Shown piece by piece: positions 13,743 through 22,582 of a DNA stretch of 64,000 nucleotides. The stretch is taken from contig NZ_ML133508.1 of assembly GCF_003934165.1 (NCBI RefSeq), forward strand, positions 427,881 to 491,880, given 5' to 3'. Source of the DNA: Borborobacter arsenicus (lineage in GTDB: Bacteria; Pseudomonadota; Alphaproteobacteria; Rhizobiales; Rhizobiaceae). Each line of letters starts with the position of its first letter. Within the stretch, counting starts at the first letter, position 1. Position numbers and translations under genes: made by a program. The notes beneath the pieces were generated by a model. That model searched no databases. It had not been told where the DNA came from and saw only the letters and a list, made by a program, of their open reading frames with translations.

Positions 13743-14519
13743 TCAATCGCCGTAGATGTCGAAGTCGAAATATTTGGCGACGATCTTGCCATAGGTGCCG
13801 TCGGCAACGATCGCGTCGATGGCCGCGTTCAGATTTTCCCGCAGCTTGTCGTCGCCCTTGCGCACCGCTATGCCGGTTTCGGAGTCGGTGCCCTTGATGT
13901 CGCCGATCATCTTGCAGCAATCCTGACCGTTGGTCTTCATCCAGTCGACCAGAACGAACTTGTCGGCGACCACGGCGTCGATGCGGCCATTGGTCAGGTC
14001 GGCCATGGCTTCTTCCTGCGTCGGGTATTGCTTCACGTCCGCGCCGGCCTTTGCATAGAAATCGTCTGCATAGATGCTCTGCGTGGTCGAGGCCTGGGCA
14101 CCGACCGTCTTGCCGGCAAGGGCGGCCGGTTCGGTCGAGGTCAGGTCGGAATCCTTGGCTGCGACAAGCGCCAGCGGCGTCACGTAATATTTGTTGGTGA
14201 AGTCGACCTGCTTCTTGCGTTCATCGGTGATCGTCATCGAAGCGACGATGGCGTCGAACTTGCCGGCTTGCAGCGCAGGAATGATCCCGTCCCAATCCTG
14301 TGTCACAAGTTCGCATTCAACTTTCATCTGCTTGCACAGCGCCTCGGCTATGTCGACGTCGAAGCCGACCAGCTTGCCGTCGGCGGTCAGGCTGTTGAAG
14401 GGCGGATAGGCGCCTTCCGTGCCGATTTTGAGCTTGGTGGCGTCTTGCGCAAATGCCGTTCCGAGCGCAAGCGCCAGAATGGCTGCAGCCAGTGGGCCGG
14501 CATAGTGGGATAGTTTCAT
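13743..14519 (-). CDS. Amino-acid ABC transporter substrate-binding protein (Lys/Arg/Orn/His type)
   Basis: This 258-residue periplasmic protein has a signal peptide (MKLSHYAGPLAAAILALALG, cleaved after AFA). The mature part follows the SBP family 3 pattern: LKIGTEGAYPPFNSL, GKLVGFDVDIAEALCKQM, DAIVASMTITDERKKQVDFT and GIAVRKGDDKLRENLNAAI. The E/Y/F residues near the N-terminus and the R in TDERK usually contact the amino acid. The ATG at 14519 has GGAGG 7 bases upstream; a much longer frame has no better site. No permease or ATPase gene is adjacent, since the prophage end lies 130 bp downstream. Partner genes may have been displaced by the prophage or may lie elsewhere. Confidence 0.85.
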   Translation of the reverse strand: MKLSHYAGPLAAAILALALGTAFAQDATKLKIGTEGAYPPFNSLTADGKLVGFDVDIAEALCKQMKVECELVTQDWDGIIPALQAGKFDAIVASMTITDERKKQVDFTNKYYVTPLALVAAKDSDLTSTEPAALAGKTVGAQASTTQSIYADDFYAKAGADVKQYPTQEEAMADLTNGRIDAVVADKFVLVDWMKTNGQDCCKMIGDIKGTDSETGIAVRKGDDKLRENLNAAIDAIVADGTYGKIVAKYFDFDIYGD

Positions 14520-14715
14520 CGAATCCTCCATTGATGGCCCATCCTTGGGATGAACCGGGCGACATCTGCGGGCGCGCGCCATGGCATAAGAGCTGTCGCG
14601 TGGTCCCAGAACCTTGCGCGTCCAGTTGGGCGCGGTGTCGTAATCTGCACCAGCCGAACCGGTTTCGCCAGATTTCTTGCAAAACCGGTGCATTATTGTG
14701 ATGGGAGCGCTGCCG

Positions 14716-15654
14716 CTAGCGCAGATTGAACTGGACGGGCAGCGAAAGCTTCATCCGGCTGGAGGCGATCTCCGGTGGCGGGGGAGGCACCGGCGAGGCC
14801 CGGTTCACCATTTCAAGCGCGGCCTTGTCCAGTTCCGCATTGCCCGACGAGCTAGCGATCCGGGCCGAGACGACCGAGCCCGACGCGTTGATGGCAAAGC
14901 TCACCTGCACCATCCCTTCTTCGCCGCGCGATTTTGCTCCGCGCGGATAGCGCTTGTGGCGGTTGATCCACGCCAGCACGCGCGACTGCCAGCGCGCCGG
15001 GCTGACTGAAGGCGCCTTGGAGGCCTTGCTGCTGCGCGAGTTCTGCTCGGAAGGCGTGGGTTTGGCCTCCGCCGTTCTTGGTGTCGGTTCCTTGCGTTCC
15101 GGCTTTTTCTCCACCTGCCTGGGCTTCCTGGGCGCAGGCTTTTCCTTCGGCTTGTCTTCGATGACCGGCCGCTTCTGCGGCAGCGTCGCCACCACTTCGG
15201 GTGTCACCACATCCGGAACTTCTATCTCGTCGACCAGAGGTTCAACGGTTTGCGGGTCGACTTCCTCTGGCTGCACGTCCTCGACCGGCTCGATCGTATC
15301 GGGTTGCAGTGCAGCCGTCTCCAGCGGCTCTTCCTGCGGTTCTACCATCTCTGCTTCAGCGCTTTCTGTCGGCTCGACCACCTCCTCGGCTGCCTCCGCA
15401 ACTTCCTCGACCGGCTCGATTGTATCCTCGACAGTCTCCTGTGGCGTCGCATCGGATGCCACCGCATCCGGCAGCGTCATGGGAAGCGGGGTGAGGTCGA
15501 TTTCAAGCGCCTGCTCGGCCGCATCGATGGGCAGCTCGGCTTGCGAGGTATGAAGCGCATAGGCTGCCAGCCCATGTGCTCCCAGCATGAAAAGTGCTGC
15601 GCTGCCCCACAGTGCCGCCTCGCGCAGCGACAGGATGCCCGGTGCCCTTCTCAT
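14716..15654 (-). CDS. tonB: TonB energy-transducing protein
   Basis: This 312-residue protein has an N-terminal membrane anchor (ALWGSAALFMLGAHGLAAYAL). A long acidic and proline-rich spacer (about residues 45-215, with EPVEEV-type repeats, then lysine-proline repeats) would cross the periplasm. The TonB C-terminal domain begins at about residue 225 (RVLAWINRHKRYPRGAKSRG, GSVVSARIASSSGNAELDKA, ending in SLPVQFNLR). It couples proton-motive force from ExbBD to outer-membrane siderophore or haem receptors. It is the last gene of exbB-exbD-tonB and overlaps exbD by four bases. Confidence 0.9.
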   Translation of the reverse strand: MRRAPGILSLREAALWGSAALFMLGAHGLAAYALHTSQAELPIDAAEQALEIDLTPLPMTLPDAVASDATPQETVEDTIEPVEEVAEAAEEVVEPTESAEAEMVEPQEEPLETAALQPDTIEPVEDVQPEEVDPQTVEPLVDEIEVPDVVTPEVVATLPQKRPVIEDKPKEKPAPRKPRQVEKKPERKEPTPRTAEAKPTPSEQNSRSSKASKAPSVSPARWQSRVLAWINRHKRYPRGAKSRGEEGMVQVSFAINASGSVVSARIASSSGNAELDKAALEMVNRASPVPPPPPEIASSRMKLSLPVQFNLR

Positions 15655-16100
15655 TGGCTTGCCGCCGAGGCCTCGGCGCCCGGCACCATTTCGAGGCCGA
15701 CCAGCGCCACCTTGAGATAGCCGCTGGCACGCAGAAGGTTCATCACCTCCATCAGGTCGCCATAGGCCACTGCCTTGTCCGCGCGCAGCAGGATGCGTGT
15801 TTCCTTGTCGCCGCCGGTGCGGCTGTCGAGGGTTGTGCCGAATGTATCGCGCGCGATCTCCTCATTGCCGATGGCGAGTGCGAGGTCCTGCTTCAGCGTC
15901 AGGAAGATCGGCTTTTCCGGTCGTGGTGCTGCCTGGGCCGTCGAGCCGGGCAGATCGACATTAACGTCCACCGTGGCCAGCGGTGCCGCCACCATGAAGA
16001 TGATCAAGAGAACAAGAATGACGTCGATGAACGGCGTCACATTGATCTCGTGGGTTTCCTCCAGATCATCGCCCGCACGTTCCCTGATTCTGCCTGCCAT
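15651..16100 (-). CDS. exbD: ExbD biopolymer transport protein
   Basis: This 149-residue protein has the ExbD pattern: a short cytoplasmic N-terminus, INVTPFIDVILVLLIIFMV (the membrane helix with the proton-carrying aspartate D in FIDV) and a periplasmic domain with ILLRADKAVAYGDLMEVMNL. It forms the proton channel with ExbB. The stop overlaps the tonB start (ATGA) and the gene begins 11 bp after exbB, so the three are one transcript. Confidence 0.92.
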   Translation of the reverse strand: MAGRIRERAGDDLEETHEINVTPFIDVILVLLIIFMVAAPLATVDVNVDLPGSTAQAAPRPEKPIFLTLKQDLALAIGNEEIARDTFGTTLDSRTGGDKETRILLRADKAVAYGDLMEVMNLLRASGYLKVALVGLEMVPGAEASAASQ

Positions 16101-16111
16101 GGCCCGTGTCC

Positions 16112-17056
16112 TTATTCAGCCGCCATGGCTCTGCGCGGCAAGGCGCGGAAATCGAGGTCACGGCTCACCAGCCGTTCCACGCCGGCGCTGGCGTCGGCCA
16201 GCACCTGCCGGTAGCCGGCGATCGAACGGGCAAAGACGTTGTAGATCACCACTGCCGGTATCGCCGCGACAAGCCCGAGCGCCGTAGCCAGCAATGCCTC
16301 GGCGATGCCCGGCGCCACCACGGCCAGATTGGTGGTCTGCGCTTCCGAAATGCCGATGAAGGCGTTCATGATCCCCCACACCGTGCCGAACAGGCCCACG
16401 AAAGGGGCCGTCGAGCCGATCGTTGCCAATACACCGGTGCTGCGCGCCATGCGTCGTCCCGCCTGCGCCTCGATGCGCGACAGATGCGACGTCACCCGCT
16501 CCTTCAGCCCGTCGCCCTTTGCATGGTCTAGCGCTTCGGTTGAAAGTTCGACCTCATGGCGGGCGGCCTGCACCATAAGTGCGGCCGGATCGCTCTGGCT
16601 CGACATGCCAGGCACGAGTTCCACCAGGCTGCGGGCCTCCACGATGCGGCGAAGCGCGCGCTGCGCCCTCAATTTGGCCGCGGCGAGTTCCAGCGATTTG
16701 GCAAGCCATACTGTCCAGGTCACCAGTGAGGCGAAGGCGAGGCCGATCATGACCGCCTTGACGACGATATCGGCGCCCATAAACATGCCCCAGGGCGACA
16801 GGTCGTGCGGCAGGACCATGTCGGCCGCAGGCTGTGTGGCGTCCTCTGCCGGTGCCTGGATGGCCGGTTCGACGGCTTCCGGCTGCGCGCCCGCAGGCTC
16901 CGGCTGGGCATTGCCGCTGTCCGGGGCTTGCACGGCCGGCACTGATGTGGAGTCGGCCTGGGTGGGCGCTTGCGGCTGGATATCCTGTGCTGTCCCGATC
17001 GCGGGGCTCATCAGCAATGATGCCGCAAACAGCAAGGCGGCGACAATTTTGATCAC
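16112..17056 (-). CDS. exbB: ExbB proton-channel subunit (tonB-system energizer)
   Basis: This 314-residue protein has a signal peptide ([20 protein letters not shown]), a proline/glutamine-rich periplasmic extension to about residue 85, and three membrane helices. The family motifs are [20 protein letters not shown] and [20 protein letters not shown]. The extended N-terminus is typical of the rhizobial form. The start is GTG at 17056 with AGGAAG 7 bases upstream. A RirA-type iron operator lies at 17080-17096, just upstream, so expression is expected to rise under iron limitation. Confidence 0.9.
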   Translation of the reverse strand: MIKIVAALLFAASLLMSPAIGTAQDIQPQAPTQADSTSVPAVQAPDSGNAQPEPAGAQPEAVEPAIQAPAEDATQPAADMVLPHDLSPWGMFMGADIVVKAVMIGLAFASLVTWTVWLAKSLELAAAKLRAQRALRRIVEARSLVELVPGMSSQSDPAALMVQAARHEVELSTEALDHAKGDGLKERVTSHLSRIEAQAGRRMARSTGVLATIGSTAPFVGLFGTVWGIMNAFIGISEAQTTNLAVVAPGIAEALLATALGLVAAIPAVVIYNVFARSIAGYRQVLADASAGVERLVSRDLDFRALPRRAMAAE

Positions 17057-17079
17057 GGTACGCTTCCTGAGGTTATTTC

Positions 17080-17096
17080 TTGACTTTTATACTCAA
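17080..17096. promoter_or_regulatory. Iron-responsive operator (RirA-type IRO) upstream of exbB
   Basis: The sequence reads TTGA-CTTTTATAC-TCAA, which fits the TGA-N9-TCA consensus of the rhizobial iron-responsive operator bound by RirA. It is a symmetrical site 24 bases before the exbB start. Repression of exbB-exbD-tonB under iron-replete conditions follows from the known role of RirA and is not shown here. Confidence 0.7.
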
Positions 17097-17306
17097 CTAA
17101 CAAGCCTGATCAATGGGCCGGTCACATTTTGTGTGGGAGAAAGCGGGAACCCGCTGGAAGGTATCAGCCATCATATATGTTTGCCCCCGCTGGCGCAGCC
17201 TGTGGTTTCCCGGGATGATGGGATGGGGGAAAACTCCTGAATATCCATCTGTTTAGCGGCAATGACATTGATAAGGCGCGAAAGGCATCTGATGATGCCC
17301 GTCCTA

Positions 17307-17345
17307 GAGCAGCGGGCGTTCTGACGAACGCGTGCCCTGCTGCTC
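17307..17345. repeat. Imperfect palindrome, intergenic repeat
   Basis: There is a 39-bp hairpin with outer arms GAGCAGC (17307-17313) and GCTGCTC (17339-17345) and inner arms GCGTTC/GAACGC around a TGAC loop. It lies in the 375-bp gap between exbB and moeA (17057-17431) next to a second palindrome. No gene was seen in this gap; it holds the IRO and these two repeats. Confidence 0.65.
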
Positions 17346-17363
17346 CAGTTGGTTTCTTTAGCC

Positions 17364-17406
17364 GCATTTGTGCAACGTCAGACGATTCTGTCTGACTGCA
17401 AAATGC
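17364..17406. repeat. Palindromic intergenic repeat upstream of moeA
   Basis: The arms are GCATTT-TGCA-TCAGAC (17364-17383 with short bulges) against GTCTGAC-TGCA-AAATGC (17390-17406), with loop GATTCT. The end is followed by TCTA, as in rhizobial intergenic palindromes that begin or end with CTAGAGCA. It lies 26 bases before the moeA start and would be in its leader if transcription starts upstream. Confidence 0.65.
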
Positions 17407-17431
17407 TCTAGTGCAAGGTCGAAACTGAAAC

Positions 17432-18646
17432 ATGACGCCCGATGCAGCGCTGACAAATATCCTTTCCGGCGTCTCGGCCATCGGCTCGATCGAACGGGTT
17501 CCGCTCGGCGAAGCGCTGGGCAGGATCGCTTCGGAGGATATTACATCGTCGGTCAGGCTTCCGGCCTTCGACAATTCCGCAATGGACGGCTTTTGCGTCC
17601 ATGCCGACGATCTTGGCGGTGCGTTGCCGTTTCGGCTCCGTCTCCAGGCTGAGTTGCGAGCCGGTGAGCGGCCGGACACCACTCTTCGGCCCGGCCATGC
17701 GATTCGTATCATGACCGGCGCCATGGTGCCGGACGGCGCTGCGGCGGTGGTGCTCGACGAGGGGGCCGAGGTGGCCGATGGCGCGGTCACCATCCATCGC
17801 ACCGTCACTGCCGGCAAGAATATCCGCCGCACCGGCGAGGATGTTCAACTCGGCACCACAATCGTTCCGGCAGGCTCGCTTCTGACTGCCCGGCATCTGG
17901 CGCTGCTTGCGGTGGCCGGGGTTGGCCGGGTCGTTGTGCGCCGCGCGCCGCGTGTGGGAGTGATGTCGACTGGAAACGAACTGTTGGAGCCGGGAAACGA
18001 AGCCGGAAACGGGCGGATCGTCGAGATCAACCGGTTCTTCCTCCTGTCGATGCTGAGATTGACCGGCGCGGTCGTGACCGATCTCGGCATCGTCCCGGAT
18101 GATCTCGATTCGCTTGCCGGCGCCTTTGCCAATAATCGGGGTCTCGACTTGATCGTGACGTCGGGAGGTGTTGCAGGCAGCGACGCCGATCTCGTCACAG
18201 CCGCAGTGTCTGCCGCTGGCGGCAACACTTCGGTCTGCGCATTGGCGCTACGGCCGGGCAAGCCTATAGCGTTCGGTTCGCTGGGGGCTTGCCGCACACT
18301 GCATTTGCCGGGAAATCCGATGGCGGCATTGGTGACGGGTTTTCTGTTCATGCTGCCGCTTGTGCGCATGCAGGCCGGTCTCGACCCGCACAATCGACCG
18401 GCAATCGCAAAGACCGCAGGCGAGTTCCACCACGTTCCACGCAAGACAGAGTTCGTTCCCGTCCGCATCGTCGGTCCCGACGCGGACGGAATCCCGCTTG
18501 TGGAGATGCTTGGAAAGGGCGGCTCGGCGCGGCTCCTGCCGCTGGTCATGGCTGACGGGCTGGCGGAACTGCCTGCATCGCGTGGTTCTCTCGATACAGG
18601 CGAGTTCGTGCCCTTCTACAGCTTCCGGCAGATGGGCCTGGCTTGA
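17432..18646 (+). CDS. moeA: Molybdopterin molybdotransferase MoeA
   Basis: This 404-residue enzyme inserts molybdate into adenylylated molybdopterin, the last step of molybdenum cofactor synthesis. Conserved features are LPAFDNSAMDGFC (the aspartate), RIMTGAMVPDGAAAVV, IRRTGED, GVMSTGNELLEPG, and PGKPIAFG followed by LPGNPMAALV. Two motifs are unusual: the region normally reading YDSN or YDTN is GRIVEINR, and the glycine loop normally GGVSVG is GGVAGSDAD. The acidic residues needed for catalysis appear kept. The gene stands alone and converges on galU with a 3-bp gap. The ribosome binding site is weak. Confidence 0.85.
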   Translation: MTPDAALTNILSGVSAIGSIERVPLGEALGRIASEDITSSVRLPAFDNSAMDGFCVHADDLGGALPFRLRLQAELRAGERPDTTLRPGHAIRIMTGAMVPDGAAAVVLDEGAEVADGAVTIHRTVTAGKNIRRTGEDVQLGTTIVPAGSLLTARHLALLAVAGVGRVVVRRAPRVGVMSTGNELLEPGNEAGNGRIVEINRFFLLSMLRLTGAVVTDLGIVPDDLDSLAGAFANNRGLDLIVTSGGVAGSDADLVTAAVSAAGGNTSVCALALRPGKPIAFGSLGACRTLHLPGNPMAALVTGFLFMLPLVRMQAGLDPHNRPAIAKTAGEFHHVPRKTEFVPVRIVGPDADGIPLVEMLGKGGSARLLPLVMADGLAELPASRGSLDTGEFVPFYSFRQMGLA

Positions 18647-18649
18647 CCT

Positions 18650-19546
18650 TTATGCCGCCTTGTTGCGCCGCTCCTGTCCCGCGATCATCTCGGCGATGGG
18701 GCCGAAGACGAGGTCGCGGATGTCGGCGCGTGCCAGCGCGAAGGCGACATTGGCCTGGATGAAGCCCTCCTTGGAGCCGCAGTCGAAGGTGCGGCCGGCA
18801 TAGGGATGGGCGTGGAAGGCCTGGCTGTCGGCAAGGCGCTTCATCGCATCGGTGAGCTGGATCTCGTTGCCGGCGCCGCGCTCCTGCGTGCCGAGCAGCT
18901 CGAACACCTCCGGCTGCAATATGTAGCGGCCGTTGATGTAGTAGTTGGAGGGCGCCTGCGCCGGGTCCGGCTTTTCCACCATTTCGGTCACGACAAAGCC
19001 CGAGCCGACCTCGCCGCCCTTGCCGACAATGCCGTATTTGTTGGTCTCGGTCGGGCCGCATTGCTCGACCGCGATCACATTGCCGCCGGTGCGCTCGTAA
19101 AGCTCCATCGCCCCGGCCAGGCAGCCGCGGGCCCCGAACGACACCATGTCGGGCAACAGCAGCGCAAACGGCTCGTCGCCGATGATGTCGCGCGCGCACC
19201 ACACCGCATGGCCAAGCCCGTGCGGCACCTGCTGGCGGGTGAACGAGACCGCGCCGGCCGGCAGCTGCAGCGCCTGCAGGGCGGTGATCTGGCCGACCTT
19301 GTTCGTGCGCGTCAGCGTGTCGAGCAGCTCGGGCTGGATGTCGAAATAGTCCTCGATGACATGCTTGTTGCGGCCGGTGACGAAGACGATGTGCTCGATG
19401 CCGGCCTCCAGCGCCTCATCGACCGCATATTGCACCACCGGCCGATCGACCACCGTCAGCATCTCCTTCGGCATCGCCTTGGTCGCCGGCAGGAAACGCG
19501 TTCCCAACCCCGCCACCGGGATCACCGCCTTCTTCACTTGTTTCAT
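18650..19546 (-). CDS. galU: UTP-glucose-1-phosphate uridylyltransferase
   Basis: This 298-residue enzyme makes UDP-glucose for polysaccharide and membrane-glycan synthesis. The nucleotidyltransferase signature is clear: [20 protein letters not shown] near the N-terminus, then [46 protein letters not shown] and [13 protein letters not shown]. The ATG at 19546 has AGGGATG upstream; earlier in-frame codons would add 13 residues that do not belong to the family. The substrate link to the nearby polysaccharide genes (22.5-31.5 kb) is plausible. Confidence 0.92.
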   Translation of the reverse strand: MKQVKKAVIPVAGLGTRFLPATKAMPKEMLTVVDRPVVQYAVDEALEAGIEHIVFVTGRNKHVIEDYFDIQPELLDTLTRTNKVGQITALQALQLPAGAVSFTRQQVPHGLGHAVWCARDIIGDEPFALLLPDMVSFGARGCLAGAMELYERTGGNVIAVEQCGPTETNKYGIVGKGGEVGSGFVVTEMVEKPDPAQAPSNYYINGRYILQPEVFELLGTQERGAGNEIQLTDAMKRLADSQAFHAHPYAGRTFDCGSKEGFIQANVAFALARADIRDLVFGPIAEMIAGQERRNKAA

Positions 19547-19818
19547 CACACCATCCCTGTTCTGCAATTTTGGCGACCCGCCCAATTCCAGAATTACCCG
19601 CCCAGCGATCGACTGGCCGGCAAGCTTTTACTTTTAAAGAGGCTCGACGCGTGAAATCGCGTCCTGCCGACGATTTCAAGAACACCCGACCCGTGGTTTT
19701 GTTCCACCAGACTGGCTTGCACGATCCGGTATCCCTGTCTCGTGGGAGCAGACGTGGCGCAACGGAATGACCACAATATGGCGTTTGCAGCCCCGTGAGC
19801 GTAAATCTCCCAACCCTG
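19547..19818. other. Intergenic region upstream of galU
   Basis: This 272-bp stretch has no recognised gene. It contains an 8-bp inverted repeat TGAAATCG/CGATTTCA (19652-19659 with 19671-19678), possibly a hairpin at the end of a transcript or an operator. The galU promoter should lie here, but no clear -35/-10 pair was found. Confidence 0.4.
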
Positions 19819-20175
19819 TTAAGACGATTCGTCGCCGATTTTCGCCGGGGAGAAAAGCTCAGCCTGGCCCAGCATTTGGTTCATGAAGCTGATCTGCTGC
19901 TCGAGCAAGCCTATACGTTTGGTGTAGCCGATCATCGATTCGGTCATCTCGTCTATCTTCGCTGACGTTGCTGTGGCAGCGCGATTGTCTTCGAGCGCCT
20001 GCTGCGAGAAGGCTGCGTCGGCGGTGATCTTCTCGTAGCGCTCCTTCAGCCCATCGCGCTCGCGCAGGATTTCCGAACGCAATTCGTCCAGAAACTGGTG
20101 CAGCCGCCGCTGCCGGCTTTCATCGGCCTCACGGTCGCGCTCCGGATTTCTGGTGCGGAAGCGGAACAGTGCCAT
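19819..20175 (-). CDS. Coiled-coil protein of unknown function
   Basis: This 118-residue protein starts MALFRFRTRNPERDREADESR and is almost wholly helical. Heptad-like stretches are seen in LHQFLDELRSEILRERDGLKERYEKI and again in MTESMIGYTKRIGLLEQQISFM. It has no signal peptide or membrane segment. The ATG at 20175 was chosen because the family-like sequence starts there; its ribosome binding site is weak (GAGG 11 bases upstream). It is divergent from the SAF-domain oxidoreductase gene. Function unknown. Confidence 0.6.
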   Translation of the reverse strand: MALFRFRTRNPERDREADESRQRRLHQFLDELRSEILRERDGLKERYEKITADAAFSQQALEDNRAATATSAKIDEMTESMIGYTKRIGLLEQQISFMNQMLGQAELFSPAKIGDESS

Positions 20176-20367
20176 TGCTGCGTGCCCTCGGTCGATTTGC
20201 GGTTGCCGAACCCTATCAGCAAAGCCGTTAGGGCTCAGCACAAATCGACGCTTCAGCTTGCAGGCGCCGGCCAGGTGGTAGAGTGTGACTGGACGGGCGG
20301 CGGTTTCCTTGGCAAGAGGGCCGTGCTTCCACATATCTCCCTGATCTTGTCACGTATCGGACCTGTC

Positions 20368-21684
20368 ATGACCAATATCGCCCTTACCGGGCTTGCCCGT
20401 GATCTTGCCAAGCGAGAAGAGGAGGGCCGTCCGATCCGCATCGGGGTCATCGGGTCCGGCGAGATGGGCACTGACCTGGTGACACAGGCGATGCTGATGC
20501 CCGGCGTCGAGGTCTGCGCAGTTTCAACGCGCCGCCCGCATACGGCTCGTGCTGCAATCGGTATCGCCTATGGCGACGACGCCAAGGCCGCCGAGGCTGA
20601 TACCCAGTCGAAGGTCACATCGGGCATTGAAGCCGGAAAGATCGTGATCACCTCCAATGAGATGCTGGTCACCAATCCGCTAATCGACGTCGTCATCGAC
20701 GCCACCGGCAAGCCCGGTGTCGCCGCCGATTTCGACCTGATGGCCATGGAGCACGGCAAGCATCTGGTCATGATGAATGTCGAGGCCGACGTCACCATCG
20801 GCGCCTATCTGAAGAAACAGGCCGACAAGCTCGGCGTCGTCTATTCGGTTGGCGCCGGCGACGAGCCTTCGAGCTGCATGGAACTGATCGAGTTTGCGAC
20901 CGCGCTTGGCTACACCATCGTCTCGGCCGGCAAGGGCAAGAACAACCCGCTCAATCATGATGCCGTTCCCGACGACTATCGTGAGGAAGCTGAGCGCCGT
21001 AACATGAACCCGCGCATGCTGGTCGAGTTCGTGGATGGTTCCAAGACCATGGTCGAGATGTGCGCCATCGCCAACGCCACCGGCCTGGTGCCGGACAGGC
21101 CGGGCATGCACGGGCCGGCGGCCAATCGCGACGAATTGGCCAAGGTGCTGATCCCGCGCGAAGATGGCGGGCTGCTGTCGAAAAAGGGCGTTGTCGATTA
21201 CACCATCGGCAAGGGCGTTGCGCCCGGCGTGTTCGTCATCGTGGAAGCGACCCATCCGCGCATCATCGAGCGCATGGACGACCTCAATATCGGCAAGGGG
21301 CCCTATTACAGCTTCTTCCGGCCCTATCACCTGACCAGCCTCGAAGTGCCGCTGACGGCCGCCCGCATCATGCTCTACGGCCGGCCCGACATGGTGCCGC
21401 TGCCGCGCCCGGTGGCCGAGGTCTGCGCCGTCGCCAAGCGTGATCTTGCCGCCGGCGAAACCCTGGATGCCATCGGCGAGACCTGCTACCGCTCCTGGAC
21501 GATGACGGTGGAGGAGGCGCGCGCCGGCCATGCGGTGCCGGTCGGCCTGCTGGAAGGCGGCAAGGTGCTGAAGCCGGTGAAGAAGGGCGAATTGCTTACC
21601 GCCGACAACGCCGCGCCCGATCCCACCACGCGCCTTTACGAGTTGCGCCGCAGGCAGGACGAGATGCTCTACGGCAGGGCGTGA
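20368..21684 (+). CDS. NAD(P)-binding, homoserine-dehydrogenase-like oxidoreductase with SAF domain
   Basis: This 438-residue protein begins with a Rossmann fold (IRIGVIGSGEMGTDLVTQAM), followed by VVIDATGKPGVAADFDLMAM and a catalytic region resembling homoserine dehydrogenase. The last 80 residues form a SAF-type domain (AKRDLAAGETLDAIGETCY, then VPVGLLEGGKVLKPVKKG). SAF domains occur in sialic-acid synthase, dehydratases and FlgA. Proteins of this layout are conserved in rhizobia and Brucella and are often placed in sugar-acid or branched-sugar catabolism. The substrate cannot be told here, and no catabolic partner gene is adjacent. The start is ATG 20368. Confidence 0.7.
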   Translation: MTNIALTGLARDLAKREEEGRPIRIGVIGSGEMGTDLVTQAMLMPGVEVCAVSTRRPHTARAAIGIAYGDDAKAAEADTQSKVTSGIEAGKIVITSNEMLVTNPLIDVVIDATGKPGVAADFDLMAMEHGKHLVMMNVEADVTIGAYLKKQADKLGVVYSVGAGDEPSSCMELIEFATALGYTIVSAGKGKNNPLNHDAVPDDYREEAERRNMNPRMLVEFVDGSKTMVEMCAIANATGLVPDRPGMHGPAANRDELAKVLIPREDGGLLSKKGVVDYTIGKGVAPGVFVIVEATHPRIIERMDDLNIGKGPYYSFFRPYHLTSLEVPLTAARIMLYGRPDMVPLPRPVAEVCAVAKRDLAAGETLDAIGETCYRSWTMTVEEARAGHAVPVGLLEGGKVLKPVKKGELLTADNAAPDPTTRLYELRRRQDEMLYGRA

Positions 21685-21710
21685 CGCCCTGCAGGCAACT
21701 TACTACGAAA

Positions 21711-22526
21711 CTACTTCCCCAGTTCGATCGAGCGCCGCCGCGCGGCTTCAACTGCCTCGCCCACCAGCGTCTTCAGCCGGTCATTGCCCATCAGTACTGC
21801 AAGGGCCGCCGCCGTCGTGCCCTTGGGGCTGGTCACTTGCTGGCGCAGTGTGCCTGGTTCTTCGTCGCTTTCGGCGGCGAGGCTTGCCGCGCCATAGACC
21901 GTCTGCATGGCAAGCAGCTTGGCCGTCTCCTTGGGCAGTCCCGCCTGTTCCGCGGCTGCCGTCAGGCACTCGATGAAGTGGAAAATATAGGCTGGCCCGG
22001 AACCCGAAACGGCAGTCACCGCATCCATCTGCCTTTCGTCGTCCACCGTCGCCACCGCACCGCTTGCCGCCAGCAGCTTTTCAACGAAGGCGCTGGTTTC
22101 GGTGCTGACATTGCCGTTGGCGCATGACACCATCATGCCCTTGCCGATCGCCGCCGGTGTGTTCGGCATCACGCGGATGATCGGGGTCTTGCTCCCCAAT
22201 ATCTCCTCGAATGTCGCGATCGGCGTGCCGGCCGCGACGCTGACAAAGGTGGTTTCGCCGTCGCCGAGATTTTTGTAGGCGGCCGTTACGTCACGGATCA
22301 CCTGCGGCTTCACCGCCAGCACCACCAGCTTCGGCGTGGTGCCGGCCGGAATGTCGGACGCATCGCCACCGACGGCGCTGCCGAGCTTCTGCGCGCGCGC
22401 ACGCAACTCTTCATTGGGCTCGATGACAAAGGTTTCCGCCGGCTGCAGCCGGCCCGATTTCAGCCAGCCGGCGAGCATGGCGTATCCCATATTGCCGCAA
22501 CCGGCGAGCACGACTTTCACGGTCAT
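21711..22526 (-). CDS. proC: Pyrroline-5-carboxylate reductase
   Basis: This 271-residue enzyme performs the NADPH-dependent last step of proline synthesis. The Rossmann motif VVLAGCGNMGYAMLAGWL is at the N-terminus, then VVLAVKPQ, IRVMPNTPAAIGKGM, AVSGSGPAYIFHFIE and the C-terminal signature RQQVTSPKGTTAAAL. Length and motifs are complete. It is separated from the polysaccharide locus by 56 bp. Confidence 0.93.
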   Translation of the reverse strand: MTVKVVLAGCGNMGYAMLAGWLKSGRLQPAETFVIEPNEELRARAQKLGSAVGGDASDIPAGTTPKLVVLAVKPQVIRDVTAAYKNLGDGETTFVSVAAGTPIATFEEILGSKTPIIRVMPNTPAAIGKGMMVSCANGNVSTETSAFVEKLLAASGAVATVDDERQMDAVTAVSGSGPAYIFHFIECLTAAAEQAGLPKETAKLLAMQTVYGAASLAAESDEEPGTLRQQVTSPKGTTAAALAVLMGNDRLKTLVGEAVEAARRRSIELGK

Positions 22527-22582
22527 TTCGATCCTCCAGATCGGTTCTCCTTATCCCCTCTCGCAGAGGCAGGAAAGACCCG

